From Pseudomonadota bacterium (lineage in GTDB: Bacteria > Pseudomonadota > Gammaproteobacteria > Burkholderiales > Sulfuriferulaceae), in NCBI GenBank assembly GCA_021790515.1, contig JAJYHV010000078.1:1-47519 (forward strand): a stretch of 47,519 nt of DNA, read 5' to 3'. Shown piece after piece: positions 18,321-24,815 of the stretch. The notes under the pieces were generated by a model. The model did no database searches. It was given only the letters and a program-made list of their open reading frames with translations, and was not told the DNA's origin. Positions within the stretch are counted from its first letter, which is position 1, and every line of letters starts with the position of its first letter. The position numbers and the translations under genes were made by a program.

Positions 18321-18754
18321 GTTGATTGCTCCAGATGTTGGGCGGCGGTGAGTAGCAGAGTATTGCCTTCGATGGCCTGGATGATGCAACGCTCCGAGGG
18401 TGGTTGGTTACGGTCGATCCAGCGCGCGTTCCAGTCGCTGCCGCGATATACGACACGGGCAGACCCGTCTGGTTGCCAGTCAGCAACAGTAACCGGTTGG
18501 CCGATATCGAGTGAATTTGTTTCTGTTTTTCGGTGTCGTTTTTCTTGTCGCCTGCGCAGCGTGACGACAGTAAGGCCAATAACCATCGTCAGCAGGACTG
18601 TTGCGTCCTGTATGGGGTTGTTTGCGCCGGACAGTTCAGCTACGCCGCCTGCCGCGAAGGACAAGCCGATCACCAGCAGGTAGAAAGTGCCGGTCAGTAA
18701 CTCAGCGACAATCAGAATAGCGGCAAGGGGTAGCCAGTGGGCTGAAGTTTCCAT
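18317..18754 (-). CDS. NfeD-like membrane protein
   Basis: This 145-residue short NfeD-type protein has membrane helices at about 8-42 and 48-66, followed by a soluble C-terminal OB-fold domain (about 80-140) containing IGQPVTVADWQPDGSARVVYRG and GNTLLLTAAQH. It lacks the ClpP-like protease domain found in long NfeD proteins. It is the first gene of a two-gene unit with the SPFH protein and probably modulates it in the membrane. No clear promoter was identified in the 142-bp gap upstream, which contains a strong hairpin. Confidence 0.85.
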   Translation of the reverse strand: METSAHWLPLAAILIVAELLTGTFYLLVIGLSFAAGGVAELSGANNPIQDATVLLTMVIGLTVVTLRRRQEKRHRKTETNSLDIGQPVTVADWQPDGSARVVYRGSDWNARWIDRNQPPSERCIIQAIEGNTLLLTAAQHLEQST

Positions 18755-18825
18755 GACTGTTCCAATTGGGTGACGCGATGATTGTAGACTGAAATGATGT
18801 CAGTTTAAAGACGCAAATTCATGTT

Positions 18826-18855
18826 GGCATGGGGTTTTTGCAAAAAACCCGTGCC
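18826..18855. other. Strong 30-bp hairpin in intergenic gap
   Basis: GGCATGGGGTTTTTGC is followed directly by its near reverse complement ending CCCGTGCC, giving a stem of about 14 bp with the GC pairs at the outside and an A/T-rich tip. It lies between the HAD gene end (18897) and the NfeD gene start (18754), both on the minus strand. It may end the upstream operon, but no T-run follows the stem in either direction. It is therefore not a standard intrinsic terminator. Confidence 0.45.
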
Positions 18856-18896
18856 ATGTCCATATCTGTATGCGCGGAAAAATTCAAGACGCTATA

Positions 18897-19538
18897 TCAA
18901 GACAGGTAAGGCAAGGTATTGCCGAAGGCATTTGTTTTGTCGAGCAGGTGAGGGAATTGTGCCATGGCGAGCATTTCTGCATCGCCACGGCTGTTACCAT
19001 AGGCATGCAGGATGGCGTGCGCGGGCAGGATACGTTTCAGGCGTACGACTTTTTCGGCGCCAAAACAGTTGCCATTCTGCAAATTACCGGTAAAGTTGCC
19101 GTTTTTGTCCAGTTCCGGTTCCGAGCCGATGACGTGTGTGAATCCGGCCTGTTTCGCCCAAGGCTCGGTATAGACGGTAAGAGATGCCGTTACCAGTACA
19201 GTGGTGTGACCAAGTGACTGGTGTTGTTGCAGGCGCTGTTGCATGGCCGGACGTAAGGTTGACGGAATGTGGCGCTGGGCAAATTTTTCGCCCAGTTCGT
19301 GTAACTCGTCTTGCGACAAACCGCCCAGGCAGCGCCGTAACAGGCGTTGCTTGGTATGGGTATTGGACAGATTGCCCGACAAATAGGCGAGCAGCCATGG
19401 CGATTCGAGCAACAGGTCGAATGCGAGGCGGGGTGTTCCCAGTGCGTATCGCAAAAAAGGCAGCAGCGTGTCGCGTCGGGTCAGTGTGCCGTCGAAATCG
19501 AACGCTGCCCAAACCGGCGGGTGTCCGTGTTGGTTCAT
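18897..19538 (-). CDS. HAD-superfamily subfamily IB hydrolase (phosphatase)
   Basis: The 213-residue protein has HAD motif I FDFDGTLTRRDTLL with nucleophile D14 and acid/base D16. Motif II is VLVTASLTVY, and the C-terminal metal site is AYGNSRGDAEML. This is the HAD-IB group of phosphoserine-phosphatase-like enzymes. The start at ATG 19538 overlaps the SDR stop as ATGA; an extension upstream would run into the SDR gene. As third gene after a DprE1-like oxidase and a DprE2-like SDR, it may dephosphorylate a lipid-linked or phospho-sugar intermediate, but the substrate cannot be read from sequence. Confidence 0.87.
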   Translation of the reverse strand: MNQHGHPPVWAAFDFDGTLTRRDTLLPFLRYALGTPRLAFDLLLESPWLLAYLSGNLSNTHTKQRLLRRCLGGLSQDELHELGEKFAQRHIPSTLRPAMQQRLQQHQSLGHTTVLVTASLTVYTEPWAKQAGFTHVIGSEPELDKNGNFTGNLQNGNCFGAEKVVRLKRILPAHAILHAYGNSRGDAEMLAMAQFPHLLDKTNAFGNTLPYLS

Positions 19539-20290
19539 AGCTTGAGTTTTTTGAACAGGCGCTCGGGAATGGTGCGGATGATGAACATGATACCGCACCA
19601 GAACCAGGGCAAATAGACGATATCACGCCGTTTATGCATGGCGGAGATGATGCCGCGGGCAATATCGTCGGCGCTGGCCCATAATATCCCTTTTTTCTCG
19701 AATGCTGCGGTCATGGGAGTATCGACAAAGCCGGGTTTGATGGTTAACACATTGATGCCGGATGGCGCCAACCGGTTGCGTAATCCTTGCAGATAAATAT
19801 TCAGCATGCCTTTGGCGGCACCATAGACATAATTGCTTTGCCGGCCGCGATCGCCCGCGACAGAACTGATGGCGGCAATCAGGCCGTAACCTTGTATCAG
19901 CATCCGTCGCGCTGCTTCGTCAGCCAGCGCGATGGCGGAAATTCCATTGGTGTGCAGTGCTGCCAATGTGTTGCTGAAATTGGTTTCGCAGGCTTTTTGG
20001 TCGGGCAGGCTGCCGTGGGCAATGAGCACGGCGTCGATGCTGCCGAGTGCGGTGGTGGCGGTATCGAACAGATGCGGGAAATCGGTCAGATTATCGAGAT
20101 CGGCGGCTTCGCCACTCACTTTTTGTGCCGGCGCCGCACGAACTTTCAGATCGTCGATGATGGTTTGCAGCTTTGTCTGGTTGCGGCCAATCAGGTGCAG
20201 GTCGCAACCCTGTTGCAATAACCGTCGCGCAGTTGCTTGCGCAATGGCCGATGTGGCGCCAAAAACGAGAACACGATGCGGAAAGTTCAT
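19535..20290 (-). CDS. Short-chain dehydrogenase/reductase (DprE2-like)
   Basis: The 251-residue SDR has an N-terminal NAD(P) motif in VLVFGATSAIAQATARRLL, the AHGSL segment in place of the usual NNAG, and the catalytic YxxxK as YGAAK preceded by Ser in AAISSVAGDRG. The substrate-side GFVDTPMTAAFEKKG and a hydrophobic C-terminal helix with a basic end (PERLFKKLKL) resemble DprE2-type enzymes, which reduce a keto-sugar on a lipid carrier. It is coupled by ATGA overlaps to the FAD oxidase upstream and the HAD phosphatase downstream. Confidence 0.85.
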   Translation of the reverse strand: MNFPHRVLVFGATSAIAQATARRLLQQGCDLHLIGRNQTKLQTIIDDLKVRAAPAQKVSGEAADLDNLTDFPHLFDTATTALGSIDAVLIAHGSLPDQKACETNFSNTLAALHTNGISAIALADEAARRMLIQGYGLIAAISSVAGDRGRQSNYVYGAAKGMLNIYLQGLRNRLAPSGINVLTIKPGFVDTPMTAAFEKKGILWASADDIARGIISAMHKRRDIVYLPWFWCGIMFIIRTIPERLFKKLKL

Positions 20291-21582
20291 GAGTTTACCC
20301 TGAGCCAGAAATCAGAAGAAAATGCGGGATCCATCCATTGCGAGAAGGTTTCCCATTGCGGAAAGGCGGATTTGAACAGCGATGCGGGCATGCGGGCGTC
20401 TTTGGCAGGATATATGGCGCCGCCTGCGTCACGGACAATGGCGTCCAGTTCGGTAAAAAGCGCCAGCGTGCGTTGTCCGTGGTTGGGAAAATCGAGCGCC
20501 AGTGTAGCGCCTGGCCGTGGGAAAGACAGCATGCCGGGAGGCGGGTGGTTGCCAAAGGTTTTGAGCACAGCCAGAAACGACCCTTGTCCGCTACGCGCTA
20601 TCCGGTTTAGCAGGCTGGTTGTTCCTGCACACATGGCGTCTGGCGGCAGGACGCATTGGTACTGGTAAAAACCAGCGCTGCCATAAATGCGGTTCCAGCG
20701 GGAAATGGCGTCCAGAGGATAAAAATAGGGAACATGATGCTGGAGTGAAGTACCCGATCGCGCCTTGTGCCAGTATAGGGCATTGAATGTTCGTAAACTC
20801 AGGCTGTTGACGAGTGATACTGGTGGGTCGAAGGGTATGTTGCGCGGTTTTTCGCGCCAGTCTGGCAAGTTTTCCTGTGTGGCGGCATGCGCTGCCGTCA
20901 TGAAGACGCCGCGCCCCTGCCGCTTGCCTTGCGCCAGACAGTCAATCCAGGCAACGGTGTATGGCCAGCATGTTTCTGCTTGTGCATTGAGCGCCCAGAA
21001 ATTGTCGATGTGCCCGAAACGGGTGGTTTCGACAGTCATGAATGGATTGGCAATAGGGATCAAAGCAATTTCTGCCCAGGTAATGAGACCGGTCAATCCC
21101 AAACCACCGATTGTGGCTCGTAATAATTCTGCGTGTTGTTGGGCGTGGCAGCGCAAACGTTCCCCGGTGCTGCGCAATATCTCAAGTTGTCGTACGTGGT
21201 GACCGAAACTGCCTGCTACATGGTGATTCTTGCCATGTACATCATTGGCAATTGCCCCGCCCAGTGTGACGTCACGCGTGCCGGGAGTAACAGCCAGAAA
21301 CCAGCCATGTGGTACGACGAGCGCCAGAATGGCACGTAAAGTCACGCCGGCTTCAGCGCGCAAAATACCGGTTGCCGGGTTGAAATCGATGAAATGATCC
21401 AGGTTGATGGTGTGCAGCAGCGAACCGCGCCGGTTCAGGCATACATCGCCATAACTCCGTCCACAGCCATGTGCCAGCCAGGGTAATGTGACGTTTGGCA
21501 AATCGGCGTGACGGTCGTGCAGGCGAACGGTATTTGCGTTGTGCGGATTGGGCAGGCGTCCCCAGGCATGAAGTGCCATCAT
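20287..21582 (-). CDS. FAD-binding oxidoreductase (DprE1-like)
   Basis: This 431-residue flavoprotein is of the PCMH/VAO type. The pyrophosphate-binding segment is HGCGRSYGDVCLNRRGSLL (about residues 38-56), followed by GVTLRAILALVVPHGWFLAV, TLGGAIANDVHGKNHH and IGGLGLTGLITWAE, all typical of the DprE1/ALO group. In mycobacteria DprE1 oxidises decaprenyl-phospho-ribose at C2 and DprE2 reduces it to the arabinose form. Here the same two-step pairing with an SDR is present, with a HAD phosphatase added. Two start codons, at 21582 and 21579, are possible; AAAGG lies upstream. Sugar identity is inference. Confidence 0.83.
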   Translation of the reverse strand: MMALHAWGRLPNPHNANTVRLHDRHADLPNVTLPWLAHGCGRSYGDVCLNRRGSLLHTINLDHFIDFNPATGILRAEAGVTLRAILALVVPHGWFLAVTPGTRDVTLGGAIANDVHGKNHHVAGSFGHHVRQLEILRSTGERLRCHAQQHAELLRATIGGLGLTGLITWAEIALIPIANPFMTVETTRFGHIDNFWALNAQAETCWPYTVAWIDCLAQGKRQGRGVFMTAAHAATQENLPDWREKPRNIPFDPPVSLVNSLSLRTFNALYWHKARSGTSLQHHVPYFYPLDAISRWNRIYGSAGFYQYQCVLPPDAMCAGTTSLLNRIARSGQGSFLAVLKTFGNHPPPGMLSFPRPGATLALDFPNHGQRTLALFTELDAIVRDAGGAIYPAKDARMPASLFKSAFPQWETFSQWMDPAFSSDFWLRVNS

Positions 21583-21659
21583 GCCGCCTTTCGATGATCC
21601 AGGTTGTGCAATCGGGCAGGATATGGCGACATTGTGTGAGCGAATGTGTAATGGGCTGT

Positions 21660-22499
21660 TCAGGCTGTCAGACGTGCCAGACTCATCATTAATAGTAACA
21701 GAAGCCAGATGGCAAGGCTACGCCAGATAAGGTTGACGGTGGCGGGAATGTCATCGGCCGTTGCTTTTTCTCCACCGCCAAAAATTTGGCCGTCAATTGT
21801 CAAGGCGATGCCAAGGGCGGCCGCGCCGCTCGCCAGTACGATCGCCTGTTTATCGCGGGCCGGGTTATTGCGCCAGTAAAACAGCGCGTCCTCGAAGTTA
21901 CCGGCAATCGCAAAACTGAGTGCAGTCGCGTGTATCGGTAGCCAATCCAGTCGGTTGCGCATTTGCTGTGCGTAGTGGGCAAAATCGCCGTGCGCGTCGG
22001 TTTGCCAGTTTTTAGCCATGCTTTGCGTGAGTTGGTACAAAATGATGCCCAAAGGACCAACAGGCGAGAAGAGAAAGAAGTACAGAATGATGCCAAACAG
22101 TTCGTGGATACTGCAATGCAGTAATCCGGCAATTATTTGATCGGGTGTTTTGTCATCTGGGGCAGGAATATGGTCATGCGCCGGGCAGGGGCAGACAATG
22201 TGACGTGTTGACAGCAATACAGGGTGGCGTTGAAATGACAGGGCGGGGTACAGAAACGCTACGTTCAGTGCAAAACCGAGCACGGGGTGGATATGCTGCA
22301 ACAACAGCCAGAGCAGACTGATGGCGCAAAGAGCAGGGATTTGTGCGAGCCACCAGGCCAGTCTGCCATGTTCATGTTTGCCCGCATTAATCTGTTGCGC
22401 GATCCAGTGCAGAGGGCGGGAAAACAGCGATAACCATGCTGGCAAACAGGGTCGGTAATGGTTGAGCAGCAGGGCAGCGAGCAGAGCAAGTAACACCAT
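21660..22499 (-). CDS. CobD/CbiB-like integral membrane protein
   Basis: The 279-residue polytopic protein has N-terminal helices (MVLLALLAALLL, then about 48-68 and 72-88), a polar loop with a Cys/His pattern (HIVCPCPAHDH), a helix pair near 135-165, the LPIHATALSFAIAGNFEDALFYWRN segment and a C-terminal helix. The pattern matches the betaproteobacterial CobD/CbiB-family membrane proteins, which are also distantly AmpE-like. No other cobalamin gene is nearby, so adenosylcobinamide-phosphate synthase activity should not be assumed. The ATG at 22499 has no good ribosome binding site. The frame stays open upstream through a 12-bp tandem repeat, but without a usable start codon. Confidence 0.7.
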   Translation of the reverse strand: MVLLALLAALLLNHYRPCLPAWLSLFSRPLHWIAQQINAGKHEHGRLAWWLAQIPALCAISLLWLLLQHIHPVLGFALNVAFLYPALSFQRHPVLLSTRHIVCPCPAHDHIPAPDDKTPDQIIAGLLHCSIHELFGIILYFFLFSPVGPLGIILYQLTQSMAKNWQTDAHGDFAHYAQQMRNRLDWLPIHATALSFAIAGNFEDALFYWRNNPARDKQAIVLASGAAALGIALTIDGQIFGGGEKATADDIPATVNLIWRSLAIWLLLLLMMSLARLTA

Positions 22500-22502
22500 G
22501 GC

Positions 22503-22538
22503 AGTGACCAGTATAGTGACCAGTGTAGTGACCAGTGT
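22503..22538. repeat. 12-bp tandem repeat, three units
   Basis: AGTGACCAGTRT is repeated three times in a row, with one mismatch in the first unit. It lies between the stop of the GyrI-like gene and the start of the CobD-like gene. Because the unit is a multiple of three, copies read through in frame as Thr-Leu-Val-Thr ahead of the annotated ATG. Confidence 0.8.
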
Positions 22539-22553
22539 CGTAACGGGATAGTG

Positions 22554-23093
22554 TCAGTTATCCGGCATATCGACTGTCAATGTACCCATTTTGTTGATGG
22601 ATTGGCCGGGCGTGTAAATTTCCACTGTTGGCAATCGAATGTCGCGCCCGCGCGGTTTCAGCCAGTCGTACAAGGCTTGGTAAGCCATACCGGGGGCAAG
22701 TTGCATGCTGGCAGTCACACGGGCGCGAACGACGGGCATGGCGGGAATATCTGCGGTTTGCAGTGGTGTGACAACATGAGCATCATTTGCCACGATAAAT
22801 CCCACACGCGCGCGCTGGTCGTCTTTTTTGCTGTGGCGGGGATCCGTGTACAGCACGGTAATCGGATAGCCGGTCGCAACGTGTTCTTGTCTTTGCAGGA
22901 TGGTACGAACTTTGTCTTGTACACCAGACATATCGGCCAGATTGCCATAAAAGGCAATGTAGGCGTAATGAATGGGGGCGCTGCGGGTTTGCTGGATGTC
23001 GGTGTGGTTGAACGCACCCCACCAGAACAGAATCACCACGATTGGCAACAAGAAGGCAAACAGAAAACCAATCCAGTTTTTTTTGAAACCCAT
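22554..23093 (-). CDS. Membrane-anchored GyrI-like (AraC effector-binding type) protein
   Basis: This 179-residue protein has one N-terminal membrane helix (about 7-27) and a soluble domain likely facing the periplasm. The domain contains AYIAFYGNLADMSGVQDKVRTI, YPITVLYTDPRH and the C-terminal LKPRGRDIRLPTVEIYTPG, a layout resembling GyrI-like small-molecule-binding domains. The ATG at 23093 is chosen because it begins just before the membrane helix; a longer frame to 23198 would run through the palindromic repeat. The function is not known. It precedes the CobD-like gene on the same strand with a 54-bp gap. Confidence 0.62.
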   Translation of the reverse strand: MGFKKNWIGFLFAFLLPIVVILFWWGAFNHTDIQQTRSAPIHYAYIAFYGNLADMSGVQDKVRTILQRQEHVATGYPITVLYTDPRHSKKDDQRARVGFIVANDAHVVTPLQTADIPAMPVVRARVTASMQLAPGMAYQALYDWLKPRGRDIRLPTVEIYTPGQSINKMGTLTVDMPDN

Positions 23094-23154
23094 GGCAGCA
23101 ACATCACAGAAATGAATGGGAGGCAAGATACCACAATTTGCTGCTTGCCGGTTA

Positions 23155-23196
23155 GGGAAGCGCTGATTTATTCCTCCATGAGCCGCGTTGCGGGTC
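23155..23196 (+). repeat. Palindromic interspersed repeat, copy 4 (left half)
   Basis: It begins TTAGGGAAGCGCTGATTTAT and continues into CCGCGTTGCGGGTC, matching copy 1 through its centre with one inserted base. The right inverted end is missing. A separate GGCAAG...CTTGCC inverted repeat lies immediately to the left (23122-23149). The element sits in the gap between the GyrI-like gene start and the TusA-like gene end. Confidence 0.6.
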
Positions 23197-23242
23197 AAAT
23201 TGGGAAGATCGCGACGCGTACGGCTTGGAGCAAGTAGCCTGT

Positions 23243-23473
23243 TCAGGCATGCTTGCGTATCCAGAACTGCAACTTGCCATTTGTCTCCTGCTGATGAATC
23301 AGATCATGCGTGGTCTGTTTGCAATAGGATGGAATGTCCTTGGTCATGGAGGCCTTATCTGCAGTCACTAATAGCACCGCGCCCGCCTCGATCCCTTGCA
23401 AGGCTTTGGTGATCCGGCGGATGGGTTCTGCGCAGCACAAACCGCAGACATCAAGTGTTTGATCGTATTCCAT
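23243..23473 (-). CDS. TusA/SirA-family sulfur-carrier-like protein with altered CPxP motif
   Basis: The 76-residue protein has the two-layer TusA-family pattern: an N-terminal LDVCGLCCAEPIRRITKAL, a middle GAVLLVTADKASMTKDI, and QETNGKLQFWIRK at the end. The active-site Cys (C14) is kept, but the usual Cys-Pro-x-Pro reads Cys-Ala-Glu-Pro, and two extra cysteines (C10, C13) sit just before it. The start has GGAGCC ahead of the ATG. It lies 16 bp after the sigma-factor gene, as last gene of a three-gene unit. It may carry sulfur or bind metal through the Cys cluster, though no sulfur-transfer partner is adjacent. Confidence 0.82.
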   Translation of the reverse strand: MEYDQTLDVCGLCCAEPIRRITKALQGIEAGAVLLVTADKASMTKDIPSYCKQTTHDLIHQQETNGKLQFWIRKHA

Positions 23474-23489
23474 GGTGGCTCCTTTAATG

Positions 23490-24008
23490 TTATGCCAGCA
23501 AATATTCGCGCATCAGCTGTCGTGCCCGATGCAACCGGCTTTTGACGGCCGCCGAAGTTAACTGGAGTTGTTGCGTTAGTTCACGGATAGATAGTTCTTC
23601 GAAGTCTCGCAACACAATTATCTCACGATAGTGTGGCGGAAGCGATTCGAGTGTACGCACCAGATCGTGGCGCAAAGCATCGGCTGTATGCGATACCAGC
23701 CAATATTCAGCTTTTTCCTCGTCGAGATGTTCGATGCCGAACATCCGCCGCTCCAGTCGCCAGCATTCGCGTTTGACGATGCTGAACAACCAGCCGGAAA
23801 ATGCGACAATCGCCCGTACCGAGTGCACGTGACGTGACAGGATGATTAGCGTTTCCTGTACTGCATCATCGACATCACTCATCAGACAATTGCGCTGCGC
23901 ATAGCGACGTATGTCCGGTTGGCATACCTGCAAGAGGCGATCGAGCGCAACCGGATCCCCCAATTGCGCTGCTGCAATCAGCGAGAAATGTTTCTCTGCA
24001 AGCGACAT
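23490..24008 (-). CDS. ECF-type RNA polymerase sigma factor
   Basis: This 172-residue protein carries sigma-70 region 2 (about 15-80, with DVDDAVQETLIILSRHV and FSGWLFSIVKRECWRL) and region 4 (about 118-168, LPPHYREIIVLRDFEELSIR followed by the helix-turn-helix LTSAAVKSRLHRARQLM). The start at ATG 24008, five bases after the DUF2892 stop, gives a normal ECF N-terminus (SLAEKHFSLIAAAQLGDPVAL). No anti-sigma gene follows in the usual way. Instead the factor is sandwiched between a two-cysteine membrane protein and a TusA-like protein, which could form a redox or metal sensing unit; that is inference. Confidence 0.9.
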   Translation of the reverse strand: MSLAEKHFSLIAAAQLGDPVALDRLLQVCQPDIRRYAQRNCLMSDVDDAVQETLIILSRHVHSVRAIVAFSGWLFSIVKRECWRLERRMFGIEHLDEEKAEYWLVSHTADALRHDLVRTLESLPPHYREIIVLRDFEELSIRELTQQLQLTSAAVKSRLHRARQLMREYLLA

Positions 24009-24013
24009 TAGGA

Positions 24014-24226
24014 CTAGTCCCGCGTTCGTTTCGCCAGGCGCCGACCTGCCAATGCGCACATCGGACAGAAACCAAGCACACCCGACAATGCGGTTCCAAT
24101 TCCGGCTGCTGATATCAGCCAGCCGACGATTCCACCGACGTTCATGAGCGCGTAGGCAGTCATGACTATGCCGCCCCCAACACGCAGCCAACGTTCCCAT
24201 CCAGGCAGGTTTTTTACGTAAAACAT
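24014..24226 (-). CDS. DUF2892 (YgaP-like) small membrane protein
   Basis: The 70-residue protein is two hydrophobic hairpin helices (about 15-32 and 34-52) with the family start KNLPGWERWLRVGGGIVM. A conserved C54-P-M-C57 motif at the membrane edge is followed by a basic tail. The ATG at 24226 is preceded by AAAGGAAAG. Related domains occur fused to rhodanese domains in YgaP-type sulfurtransferases, which suits the TusA-like gene two positions downstream. It is first gene of the DUF2892-sigma-TusA unit and might act as a membrane regulator of the sigma factor. Confidence 0.82.
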   Translation of the reverse strand: MFYVKNLPGWERWLRVGGGIVMTAYALMNVGGIVGWLISAAGIGTALSGVLGFCPMCALAGRRLAKRTRD

Positions 24227-24396
24227 GGCGCTTTCCTTTGCAAGTTCCGAGGACATCCCTCAGATACCAAGAGGAGCGTAACCCCGAATTGGATTCGAAT
24301 GCAGCAGAAAAAATCCTGGCGATAGATTTATCTTTTTACCTTGCGTGTTTTCTGGTCGTTATTCTTGCCAAGGTGTGATGGAGCGTGGCGCAATAG

Positions 24397-24600
24397 TCAG
24401 TTGCTGTCATCACCTTCTTTGTTGGTGTGTGTCAGCCAGTCAGGCAGTTCTCTGTTGCCGGCATGTTCCAGAATGTATTGCCGGATCAGTTTGCGCACGA
24501 CCTGAGATACCGTCAGGTCTTGCTGGGCGCAGATTTCCTCAAAAATCTGTTTTTTTCTGGGGTCGATGAGAAGGGTCATTCTGGCGGTGCGGTTTTCCAT
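24397..24600 (-). CDS. Ribbon-helix-helix (CopG-type) DNA-binding protein
   Basis: The 67-residue protein has the RHH fold signature: a basic beta strand (RTARMTLLID, residues 4-13), helix A (PRKKQIFEEICAQQ) and helix B (TVSQVVRKLIRQYILEHAG). An acidic/polar tail (KEGDDSN) follows. It lacks the C-terminal metal-binding domain of NikR. The ATG at 24600 is used; an in-frame TTG at 24609 would add three residues. It is divergent from the hydrogenase-like operon, with two palindromes in the 215-bp gap, so it likely represses itself and may control that operon. Confidence 0.78.
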   Translation of the reverse strand: MENRTARMTLLIDPRKKQIFEEICAQQDLTVSQVVRKLIRQYILEHAGNRELPDWLTHTNKEGDDSN

Positions 24601-24621
24601 CGTGCTCAATAGGTTTGTATG

Positions 24622-24644
24622 TGATGATAATCATGTTATCATCA
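24622..24644. promoter_or_regulatory. Perfect 9-bp dyad, candidate RHH operator
   Basis: TGATGATAA and TTATCATCA form a perfect inverted repeat around a 5-base centre (TCATG). On the minus strand a TATAAA box (24652-24647) lies two bases upstream of the dyad. A repressor bound here would therefore cover the transcription start of the RHH gene. Direct TGA/ATGA sub-repeats inside the arms suit RHH dimers binding side by side. Confidence 0.55.
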
Positions 24645-24680
24645 TTTTTATACAAAATGTGTGTTTTGTGTTTGTATGGC

Positions 24681-24700
24681 GATATCAAATCAGTGATATC
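24681..24700. promoter_or_regulatory. Second dyad with overlapping direct repeat
   Basis: GATATCA and TGATATC are perfect 7-bp inverted arms around AATCAG. GATATCAAAT also occurs as a direct repeat at 24681 and 24695, a 14-bp spacing. It lies about 115 bp before the first hydrogenase-like gene and may be a control site for that operon. The binding protein is unknown. Confidence 0.45.
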
Positions 24701-24815
24701 AAATAGCCACATTGAACTGCCGTTTGAATGATGACGCCAACAATGCCGTGACTGACGTGATGTCGCAGATATATATCCTGTTGCACGTACTTGGGCGAGG
24801 AGACGGGTGTGACGC

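Noticed and set aside
22503..22538. CRISPR-like repeat
   Set aside because: The 12-bp units are directly adjacent with no spacers, so this is a simple tandem repeat.
23122..23149. Terminator formed by GGCAAG...CTTGCC
   Set aside because: The loop is 16 bases and there is no T-run on either side.
24242..24248. Sigma-E-like -35 (GGAACTT on the minus strand) for the ECF operon
   Set aside because: It lies only about 16 bp from the DUF2892 start codon, leaving no room for a -10 box and leader.
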